A DNA stretch of 13,627 bases, taken from Pseudomonas sp. (GTDB lineage: Bacteria > Pseudomonadota > Gammaproteobacteria > Pseudomonadales > Pseudomonadaceae). The notes under the pieces are model-generated. The model ran no database searches, was not told the DNA's origin, and saw only the letters and a program-made list of their open reading frames with translations. A program made the translations under genes and the position numbers. Positions 1 to 6,524 of this stretch are shown here, one piece after another. Numbering within the stretch: position 1 is the first letter of the stretch; each line of letters opens with the position of its first letter. Where the stretch lies: positions 1-13,627 of the forward strand of contig JAPLSD010000382.1 of the NCBI GenBank assembly GCA_026398835.1. The letters are read 5' to 3'.

Positions 1-627
1 ACTGGGCGGGTCGGCATTCGTACGGTCGACGAAGGCAATTTCCTGCGCATGAGCGATACACAGGGCTTGTTCTCGGTGACCCAGATCGACCCGATCGCGG
101 TCGAGTTCTCCCTGCCGCAACACATGCTGCCAACCCTGCAACGACTGATCAGCGCCCAGACCCAGGCCCAGGTCAACGCTTATATGGGCGCCGACACCGA
201 CGGCGCAACCGGCGATCTGCTCGGCGAAGGTCACTTGACCCTGATCGACAACCAGATCAACGCCAACACCGGCACCATCCGCGCCAAGGCCGAATTCAGC
301 AACACCGGGCAAAAGCTCTGGCCGGGGCAATTGGTGACCATCAAGATCCAGACTGCCCTCGACAAAGATGTCTTGGTGGTACCGCCGACCGTGGTGCAGC
401 GTGGGCTCGATCAGCATTTTGTCTACCGGGTCAAAGACGACAAAGTGGAAGTGGTGCCCGTGCAAATGGTCTATCAGGACACTGGCCTGAACATCATCAA
501 AGGCGTACAGGCCGGTGATGTGCTGGTGAGCGACGGCCAATCGCGGCTCAAGGCCGGTTCGCGTATCCAGGTACTCAGTGACCCGCCACAGACCGTTCAA
601 ACAGCGAAAACGGAGCCGCAACCATGA
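1..627 (+). CDS. RND efflux periplasmic adaptor subunit (membrane fusion protein), 3' part
   Basis: This is the C-terminal 208 residues of a membrane fusion protein; the reading frame is open from base 1, so the start lies outside the window. Such adaptors bridge an inner-membrane RND pump and an outer-membrane channel. The first residues, GRVGIRTVDEGNFL, match the lipoyl/beta-barrel junction typical of the MdtA/AcrA family. A beta-barrel region follows (VTQIDPIAVEFSLPQ, then GTIRAKAEFSNTGQKLWPGQ), then the membrane-proximal part (VLVVPPTVVQRGLDQHFVYRV, GVQAGDVLVSDGQSRLKAGSRI). The ATG at 49 is internal and not a start. The TGA stop overlaps the ATG of the permease gene (ATGA, 624-627), which implies translational coupling. 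Family assignment is firm; the substrate cannot be read from the sequence. Confidence 0.93.
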   Translation, partial: TGRVGIRTVDEGNFLRMSDTQGLFSVTQIDPIAVEFSLPQHMLPTLQRLISAQTQAQVNAYMGADTDGATGDLLGEGHLTLIDNQINANTGTIRAKAEFSNTGQKLWPGQLVTIKIQTALDKDVLVVPPTVVQRGLDQHFVYRVKDDKVEVVPVQMVYQDTGLNIIKGVQAGDVLVSDGQSRLKAGSRIQVLSDPPQTVQTAKTEPQP

Positions 628-3600
628 AGGGCCATGGCTCGGTTTCGGCCTGGTGCATCGACCACCCGGTCTCTACCCTTCTGCTGACTTTTGCTCTGGT
701 GCTGCTGGGGCTGATCGCCTTCCCGCGACTGCCCATCGCTCCGTTGCCGGAAGCGGAATTCCCGACTATCCAGGTCACCGCGCAGTTGCCTGGCGCCAGC
801 CCGGACACCATGGCTTCTTCGGTGGCCACGCCGCTGGAAGTCCAGTTCAGTGCCATCCCCGGCATGACCCAAATGACGTCCAGCAGTGCCTTGGGCTCCA
901 CCAACCTGACGCTGCAATTCACCCTCAGTAAAAGCATCGACACCGCTGCCCAGGAAGTTCAGGCGGCGATCAACACCGCCTCCGGCAAGCTGCCCAAAGA
1001 CATGCCGAGCCTGCCGACCTGGAGGAAGGTCAACCCGGCCGACAGCCCGGTTCTGATCCTCGCCATCAGCTCGACGCAGATGCCCGGTACCGAACTCAGC
1101 GACTATGTGGAAACCCTGCTGGCGCGACAGCTCAGCCAGGTCGACGGGGTCGGTCAGATCTACATCACTGGCCAGCAACGCCCGGCCATCCGCGTCCAGG
1201 TGGCGCCAGACAAACTGGCAGCCATCGGTCTGACCCTGGCCGACATCCGGGTGGCCCTGCAGCAGGCTAGCTTGAATCTGGCCAAGGGCGCGCTGTACGG
1301 CCCGTCGAGCATTTCCACGCTGTCGACCAACGACCAGCTGTTTCACCCCGAGGAGTACGGGCAGTTGATCGTCTCCTACAAGGACCGTGCACCGGTTCAC
1401 CTCAAAGATGTCGCGCGGGTGATCAACGGCTCGGAAAACGCCTACGTTCAGGCCTGGTCCGGTGATGAATCAGGGTTGAACCTGGTGGTCTTCCGTCAGC
1501 CCGGCGCCAACATCGTCGAGACCGTCGACCGCATCCAGGCCGAGCTACCGAGACTGCAAGCCATGCTCCCGGCCTCGGTGCAAGTGACCGTGCTCTCGGA
1601 CCGGACCAAGACCATCCGCGCCTCGCTGCATGAGGTGGAGATCACGTTGCTGATCGCGGTGTTACTGGTTATCGCGGTGATGGCGCTGTTCTTGCGCCAG
1701 TGGTCGGCGACGATGATTGTTTCCAGCGTGCTCGGCGTGTCGCTGATCGCCAGTTTAGCCCTGATGTACGTGATGGGTTTCAGCCTGAACAACCTGACCC
1801 TGGTGGCGATCGTGGTCGCCGTGGGCTTTGTGGTGGACGATGCGATCGTTGTCGTGGAGAACATTCACCGCCACCTCGAGGCCGGCGACGGCATGCGCGA
1901 GGCAGCGATCAAGGGCGCCGGCGAGATCGGGTTTACGGTGGTCTCCATCAGTTTCTCGCTGGTGGCGGCGTTTATCCCGTTGCTGTTCATGGGCGGTGTG
2001 GTCGGCCGGCTGTTCAAGGAATTCGCCCTGACCACGACCTCGACCATTCTGATTTCGGTGGTGGTGTCACTGACCCTGGCGCCGACCCTGGCCGCGAAAT
2101 TCATGCGCGCGCCAGTCCATGATGCCCATGCCAAGCCCGGCTTCGGTGAACGATTGCTGGCGCGCTACGAAAAAACCCTGCGTCTCGCCCTCGCCCACCA
2201 ACGGCTGATGCTCGGGATTTTCGGCCTGACGTTCGCCATGGCAATCGTCGGCTACGTGATCATTCCCAAAGGTTTCTTCCCGGTGCAAGACACCGGTTTC
2301 GTGCTCGGCACCACTGAAGCCGCCGCCGACGTGTCCTACCCGGACATGGTGGCCAAACACCTGGCGCTGGCGAAAATCGTCAGCGCGGACCCGGCAGTGC
2401 AGTCCTTCTCCCATTCCGTGGGCGTGACCGGCAGCAACCAGACCATTGCCAATGGCCGTTTCTGGATCGCCTTGAAAGACCGCGGCCAGCGCGACGTTAG
2501 CGCCAGCCAGTTCATCGACCGGATCCGCCCGCAACTGGCCACAATCCCGGGCATCGTGCTCTACCTGCGGGCAGGCCAGGACATCAACCTCAGCTCCGGG
2601 CCGAGCCGCAGCCAATACCAATACGTACTCAAGAGTAACGACGGGCCGACCCTCAACACCTGGACCCAGCGCCTGACGGAAAAACTGCGGGCCAACCCGG
2701 TGTTCCGTGATATTTCCAACGACTTGCAACTGGGTGGCAGCATTACCCACATCAGCATCGACCGCAGCGCCGCGGCGCGTTTTGGCCTGAGCGCCACCGA
2801 TGTCGACGAAGCGCTTTACGACGCTTTTGGCCAGCGTCAGGTCAACGAATTCCAGACCGAAATCAACCAGTACAATGTGATCCTCGAACTCGACGCCAAG
2901 CAGCGCGGCAAGGCCGAAAGCCTGAATTACTTCTACCTGCGCTCCCCCCTCAGCGGCGAGATGGTGCCCTTGTCGGCGCTGGCCAAGGTCGATCCGCCCA
3001 CCGTCGGGCCGCTGTCCATCGCCCATGACGGGATGTTCCCGGCCGCAAACCTATCGTTCAACCTCGCCCCCGGCGTGGCATTGGGTGATGCGGTGATCGC
3101 GCTCAATCAGGCGAAGAACGAGCTCGGCATGCCCGCCTCGATCATCGGCAATTTCCAGGGCGCAGCCCAGGCGTTCCAGAGCTCGCTGGCCAGCCAACCG
3201 TGGCTGATTCTGGCGGCGCTGGTGGCGGTCTACATCATTCTTGGCGTGCTCTATGAGAGCTTCGTGCATCCACTGACGATCATCTCGACCCTGCCGTCGG
3301 CCGGTCTTGGTGCCCTGCTGATGCTGTGGATCTGTGGTCAGGACTTCTCGGTCATGGCGTTGATTGGTCTGGTGCTGCTGATCGGGATCGTCAAGAAGAA
3401 CGGCATTCTGATGATCGACTTCGCCCTCGACGCCCAGCGCAAAGGTGGGCTGGCACCGGAAGAAGCTATTTACCAGGCCTGTCTCACCCGGTTCCGGCCC
3501 ATCATCATGACCACCCTCGCCGCGCTGCTCGGCGCGTTGCCGCTGATGCTCGGTTATGGCACCGGCGCCGAACTGCGCCAGCCGCTCGGGATCGCGGTAG

Positions 3601-3719
3601 TTGGCGGGCTGCTGGTAAGCCAGGCGCTGACCCTGTTCAGCACTCCGGTCATATACTTGTGGCTTGAGCGGCTATTCCATCGGCCCAAACCAGCCCCGGG
3701 GCTGGCGACCACTTACTGA
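624..3719 (+). CDS. RND efflux permease (HAE-1/MdtB-like inner-membrane transporter)
   Basis: This encodes a full-length 1031-aa proton-driven RND permease. It has the usual layout: a first membrane helix near residues 13-33, a large periplasmic loop, a helix block around 335-490, a second periplasmic loop, and a final helix block from about 855 to 1015. The proton-relay pair is present as Asp405-Asp406 in GFVVDDAIVVVENIHRH, equivalent to Asp407/408 of AcrB. The partner lysine is in VKKNGILMIDFA (Lys925, equivalent to AcrB Lys940). The overall sequence resembles the MdtB/MdtC/MuxB type of drug exporters more than metal-exporting CzcA/CusA, but I could not test this by alignment. Only one permease is present. 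It overlaps the adaptor by four bases and is followed 9 nt later by the regulator gene. No outer-membrane channel is visible in the window. Confidence 0.95.
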   Translation: MKGHGSVSAWCIDHPVSTLLLTFALVLLGLIAFPRLPIAPLPEAEFPTIQVTAQLPGASPDTMASSVATPLEVQFSAIPGMTQMTSSSALGSTNLTLQFTLSKSIDTAAQEVQAAINTASGKLPKDMPSLPTWRKVNPADSPVLILAISSTQMPGTELSDYVETLLARQLSQVDGVGQIYITGQQRPAIRVQVAPDKLAAIGLTLADIRVALQQASLNLAKGALYGPSSISTLSTNDQLFHPEEYGQLIVSYKDRAPVHLKDVARVINGSENAYVQAWSGDESGLNLVVFRQPGANIVETVDRIQAELPRLQAMLPASVQVTVLSDRTKTIRASLHEVEITLLIAVLLVIAVMALFLRQWSATMIVSSVLGVSLIASLALMYVMGFSLNNLTLVAIVVAVGFVVDDAIVVVENIHRHLEAGDGMREAAIKGAGEIGFTVVSISFSLVAAFIPLLFMGGVVGRLFKEFALTTTSTILISVVVSLTLAPTLAAKFMRAPVHDAHAKPGFGERLLARYEKTLRLALAHQRLMLGIFGLTFAMAIVGYVIIPKGFFPVQDTGFVLGTTEAAADVSYPDMVAKHLALAKIVSADPAVQSFSHSVGVTGSNQTIANGRFWIALKDRGQRDVSASQFIDRIRPQLATIPGIVLYLRAGQDINLSSGPSRSQYQYVLKSNDGPTLNTWTQRLTEKLRANPVFRDISNDLQLGGSITHISIDRSAAARFGLSATDVDEALYDAFGQRQVNEFQTEINQYNVILELDAKQRGKAESLNYFYLRSPLSGEMVPLSALAKVDPPTVGPLSIAHDGMFPAANLSFNLAPGVALGDAVIALNQAKNELGMPASIIGNFQGAAQAFQSSLASQPWLILAALVAVYIILGVLYESFVHPLTIISTLPSAGLGALLMLWICGQDFSVMALIGLVLLIGIVKKNGILMIDFALDAQRKGGLAPEEAIYQACLTRFRPIIMTTLAALLGALPLMLGYGTGAELRQPLGIAVVGGLLVSQALTLFSTPVIYLWLERLFHRPKPAPGLATTY

Positions 3720-3728
3720 GGCGGGGTC

Positions 3729-4403
3729 ATGCGCGTTCTGATTATTGAAGACGAAGAAAAAACCGCGGATTACCTGCACCGTGGTTTGACCGAACAAGGC
3801 TACACCGTGGACCTGGCCCGGGATGGTGTCGAAGGTCTGCACCTGGCGCTGGAAAGCGACTATGCGGTGATCGTGCTGGATGTGATGCTGCCGGGTCTCG
3901 ACGGCTTTGGCGTGTTGCGCGCCTTGCGTGCGCGCAAACAAACCCCGGTGATCATGCTCACCGCCCGCGAGCGCGTCGAAGACCGAATCAAGGGCCTGCG
4001 CGACGGTGCCGATGACTATTTGGGTAAACCCTTTTCCTTTCTTGAACTGGTCGCGCGCCTGCAAGCATTGACCCGCCGCAGCGGCGGTCATGAACCCGTG
4101 CAGATCAGCATCGCCGACCTGTGGATAGATTTGATCAGCCGCAAGGCCAGCCGGGCCGGTACTCGGCTGGACCTGACCGCCAAGGAGTTTTCGCTGCTCA
4201 GCGTGCTGGCCCGGCGCCAAGGCGAAATCCTCTCGAAAACCGCCATTGCAGAGATGGTCTGGGACATCAATTTCGACAGCGACGCGAATGTCGTCGAAGT
4301 TGCGATCAAACGCCTGCGGGCCAAGCTCGACGGGCCGTTCGAAGAGAAACTGCTGCACACCATTCGCGGCATGGGCTATGTGCTGGAGAGCCGCGGTGTC
4401 TAA
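3729..4403 (+). CDS. OmpR/CusR-like two-component response regulator
   Basis: This is a 224-aa DNA-binding response regulator. The receiver domain (about residues 1-115) has the acidic pair Glu7/Asp8, phosphoacceptor Asp51 in VIVLDVMLPG, Thr78 in VIMLTARE and Lys100 in DDYLGKPF. The winged-helix output domain (about 126-224) ends in the typical HTIRGMGYVLE. The sequence is closest in style to the heavy-metal/copper CusR/CopR/IrlR subgroup, which is family resemblance and not proof of a metal signal. The start is supported by a GAGG motif at 3718-3721, partly inside the permease stop codon, 7 nt before the ATG. It sits directly downstream of the permease and overlaps the kinase gene by 8 nt, so it probably controls this efflux operon. 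Its partner kinase is damaged, so its phosphorylation state here is uncertain. Confidence 0.95.
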   Translation: MRVLIIEDEEKTADYLHRGLTEQGYTVDLARDGVEGLHLALESDYAVIVLDVMLPGLDGFGVLRALRARKQTPVIMLTARERVEDRIKGLRDGADDYLGKPFSFLELVARLQALTRRSGGHEPVQISIADLWIDLISRKASRAGTRLDLTAKEFSLLSVLARRQGEILSKTAIAEMVWDINFDSDANVVEVAIKRLRAKLDGPFEEKLLHTIRGMGYVLESRGV

Positions 4404-5645
4404 CTCCATTGCGTTACGCCTGAGCAGCATGTTCACCCTGGTGGCTTTGCTGGTGTTCCTGCTGATTGGTTGGGCGCTTTATCAACAAGTCGACAAAGGC
4501 CTGGGCCTTCTGCCCGAAGCCGAATTGGTTGCGCGTTACAGCGTGCTCGAATCCGCCCTCAACCGCGATGGCACACCCGAGCATTGGGTAAAGATCACCG
4601 CCAAACTCAATCTGCTCAGCGAAGAAGACAAACGCATCCGTTTCTGGGTAATCAGCGGTGACGCCGGTTATGAATATGGCGCCCCGGATGCGCAAGTCCG
4701 CGCCTTCGCCCAAGGTCCGTTGGGTAAGCGCGACCTGACCCTGCCAGACCATCCGTATCCGCTAAAAGTGCTGGTCAGCCAACTGCCGGCCAAAGACCAA
4801 CGACCGCCGCTACGCTTTCTGATTGGCATCGACACGCAGACCTTTTTCGAGACCCAGCATCGCTTGCTGACCGCCCTGATCAGTCTGGCCATTATCGGTG
4901 TATTACTCGCCTCAGCCTTGGGTTACTGGGTGGCGCGGATCGGTTTGAAACCGCTGATCAAACTCTCGCAGGAAGCTCAGCGCCTGGCCCCGCCGCTGCT
5001 CTCCGGACGCCTGCAACTGTCACCGCTGCCGCCAGAGCTCAATCAATTCGTCAGCGCCTTCAACTCGACCCTGGAGCGGGTGGAACAAGCCTATTCACGC
5101 CTTGAATCGTTCAATGCCGACGTGGCCCATGAACTGCGTTCGCCGCTGACCAACCTGATCGGCCAGACCCAGGTCGCACTGACTCGCGGGCGTTCGGCCG
5201 AGCACTACTTCGAAGTCCTGCAATCAAACCTCGAAGAGCTTGAGCGACTGAGGTCGATCATCAATGACATGCTGTTTCTGGCCAGCGCCGATCAGGGCAG
5301 CAAAGCCACTATGCTCACCTCGACGTCGCTGGCAGATGAAGTCGCCACCACCCTGGATTACCTGGACTTCATCCTTGAAGACGCACAGGTGAAAGTCGAA
5401 GTCAGCGGCGACGCCCATGTGCAGATCGAGAAAGCTCATCTGCGTCGGGCGAAGCCATCGCCCGCGAGCACCTGTCGCGGTTGTTCGAACGCTTCTATCG
5501 GGTCGACGCCTCACGCAGCAACAGCGGCGCCAACCACGGCCTGGGTCTGGCCATCGTCAAGGCCATTGCGCTGATGCATGGCGGCGATGTGTTTGTGCGC
5601 AGTGACGGCGGGATGAATACCTTCGGGATCTATCTGCCGGTTTAG
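4396..5645 (+). pseudogene. CusS-like sensor histidine kinase, disrupted by internal deletion and frameshift
   Basis: The gene starts with GTG at 4396, preceded by GGAGAG (4385-4390, 5-nt spacer), giving VSNSIALRLSSMF. In frame 1 it encodes a membrane helix at about residues 12-30, a periplasmic sensor region, a second helix at about 157-178, a HAMP-like linker, and a HisKA domain with phosphoacceptor His245 in ADVAHELRSPLTN. The frame then reads VQIEKAHLRRA up to about 5451 and switches into nonsense, ending at 5574. The true C-terminus continues in another frame from about 5448: GEAIAREHLSRLFERFYRVD (F-box) and HGLGLAIVKAIA (G2), to TAG at 5645. The N-box segment normally between HLRRA and NPGE, roughly 40 residues, is absent. 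As read, the product is 392 aa with no ATP-binding site, so kinase activity should be lost. An assembly error is possible but would have to be a deletion of over 100 bases. Confidence 0.9.
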
Positions 5646-5798
5646 TCCTCTCATCAACACAGCCCCCTCGCCACAGGAATCACGCAACTATTACCGTAGA
5701 AGCAAAAGTCCTTTATGCAATCCGCTCTTTTTCCCGACACTCAAGACCGTTACTTTTGCCGCACCAACTATCACTTGCTCTGCAAGAAGGTCTTCAAG

Positions 5799-6023
5799 AT
5801 GTCCAACACTATGGGTATTGCCAGCGCTTTCGTTTTGTCCTCTTTGTTCCTCTCGCCATTCGCCATGGCTTCAGAGTCGCCAGCCTTCGTCGCGCAAAAT
5901 GCCGCGCGTACCGACGCCTACGAGAAGTCCCGGAACGAAATGACCGCCAAAGCACAAAACGCTGCGCAGCCCCAGCAAACATCAGCTAATCAGCCGCAAC
6001 CGCGGGCTGAAAAAGACAGCTGA
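5799..6023 (+). CDS. Small exported protein of unknown function (74 aa)
   Basis: I do not recognise this family. The best start is the ATG at 5799, preceded by AAGAAGG (5784-5790, 8-nt spacer). It yields an N-terminal signal peptide, MSNTMGIASAFVLSSLFLSP followed by FAMA, with probable cleavage before SESPAF. An upstream in-frame ATG at 5715 would put 28 polar residues in front of the hydrophobic stretch and is less likely. The mature part, about 50 residues, is hydrophilic and rich in Ala, Gln and Asn. It ends in a Gln/Pro-rich tail (QPQQTSANQPQPRAEKDS) and has no Cys. It is therefore probably periplasmic and possibly disordered. It lies 153 nt downstream of the kinase remains, on the same strand, and is followed by its own terminator. 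Its closeness to the efflux regulators could reflect a shared stimulus, but that is inference. Confidence 0.72.
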   Translation: MSNTMGIASAFVLSSLFLSPFAMASESPAFVAQNAARTDAYEKSRNEMTAKAQNAAQPQQTSANQPQPRAEKDS

Positions 6024-6086
6024 TCAGCACTACTGATCCGTTTCCCTCGACACTCTTCAGGGCTCTTCCCCTGAGAAGTTGTCTTC

Positions 6087-6114
6087 AAAGCCGCTGCTAT
6101 CAGCGGCTTTTTTT
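6087..6114 (+). terminator. Rho-independent terminator after the small exported protein gene
   Basis: A perfect 10-bp stem, AAAGCCGCTG (6087-6096) with CAGCGGCTTT (6101-6110), surrounds a CTAT loop and runs into a T tract ending at 6114. It lies about 63 nt after the stop at 6023 and probably ends the transcript of the small protein gene and any read-through from the efflux operon. Confidence 0.9.
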
Positions 6115-6159
6115 CGTTGTGTAAAACACCCGAACTGCTTCGTCTCCCCTAATCGTAAA

Positions 6160-6219
6160 CACGTGGACTTTCACAATAGTAACTGCCGTTAGCGATCACG
6201 TGAGTTCTACCTCACGCTA
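6160..6219. promoter_or_regulatory. Two CACGTG palindromes and an overlapping bulged hairpin, possible operator region
   Basis: CACGTG occurs at 6160-6165 and again at 6197-6202, 37 bp apart; the second is part of the 8-bp palindrome TCACGTGA (6196-6203). The second copy also overlaps an inverted repeat, CGTGAG (6199-6204) with CTCACG (6211-6216) around TTCTAC. Allowing a 6-nt bulge, the pairing extends to TAGC (6190-6193) with GCTA (6216-6219). I know of no specific Pseudomonas regulator to assign. The site may bind a dimeric regulator or form RNA structure, or it may be chance. Confidence 0.25.
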
Positions 6220-6220
6220 G

Positions 6221-6376
6221 TTTTTCACTCAAGTTCATCCCTCTATTCATTGCATTTTTTGCAACTATCGCCCAAACGATCACGCAATAGACGATTCAAC
6301 CGAAGTTTTCGTCGAAAGGGTCCAAGACACCAATGAATACCGGGTGATCGTCGATTACCCGCTGAATGTGTTCTAA
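6221..6376 (+). pseudogene. Start-less 3' remnant of an unidentified gene
   Basis: After the in-frame TAG at 6218-6220 the frame is open to TAA at 6374-6376 (51 codons), but it has no ATG and no plausible GTG or TTG start. The last 30 or so residues look like the acidic, regular C-terminal end of a protein: AIDDSTEVFVERVQDTNEYR and then VIVDYPLNVF. A factor-independent terminator follows 14 nt after the stop, the spacing expected for a real gene end. This suggests a gene whose 5' part was deleted or decayed. I cannot name the family. A chance open frame cannot be excluded, since 51 codons is short. Confidence 0.4.
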
Positions 6377-6390
6377 GCTTGGACAAGCAG

Positions 6391-6419
6391 AAGGCCAGCA
6401 CGTTTTGCTGGCCTTTTTT
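6391..6419 (+). terminator. Rho-independent terminator after the gene remnant
   Basis: AAGGCCAGCA (6391-6400) pairs perfectly with TGCTGGCCTT (6406-6415) around the loop CGTTT, followed by a T run to 6419. It lies upstream of the diguanylate cyclase and so insulates that gene from transcription coming from the left. Its original gene appears to be the start-less remnant ending at 6376. Confidence 0.88.
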
Positions 6420-6524
6420 ATGCCCGGGATTTATACAGGCGTCATAGAAGCAACCGGTCTCTGTCACTCTGCCCGCTTCCCTTGCAACACCTTTAATACC
6501 GTCGAGACAGCAGAAGTCAGAACC

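Larger units (their letters stand above)
6115..6524. other. Gene-free 410-bp interval before the diguanylate cyclase
   Basis: No complete gene is visible here on either strand. The first half, to about 6300, is noticeably more AT-rich than the flanking genes and contains two CACGTG palindromes and a bulged inverted repeat. The second half holds a start-less open frame ending at 6376 and a terminator at 6391-6419. The last 105 bp must carry the promoter or leader of the diguanylate cyclase gene unless transcription starts further upstream. I could not pick a convincing sigma-70 promoter by eye. Confidence 0.6.

Noticed and set aside
597..1400. 267-codon minus-strand frame opposite the RND permease
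   Set aside because: It is a shadow of the permease; the real protein on the plus strand has conserved RND motifs throughout.
4246..4395. Upstream ATG start for the sensor kinase at 4246
   Set aside because: It would read 50 codons through the DNA-binding domain of the response regulator in another frame. The GTG at 4396 has a ribosome site and gives the usual kinase N-terminus.
5715..5798. Longer start for the small exported protein
   Set aside because: It adds 28 polar residues before the signal peptide; the internal ATG at 5799 has the better ribosome site.
6115..6420. Possible small regulatory RNA ending at the 6391-6419 terminator
   Set aside because: There is no clear promoter and no series of GGA-bearing hairpins as in RsmY/RsmZ. 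The stop codon just before the terminator fits a gene end better.
6366..6524. Longer start for the diguanylate cyclase at 6366
   Set aside because: The extension would overlap the stop of the gene remnant and a strong terminator at 6391-6419, so it is unlikely to be transcribed with the gene.
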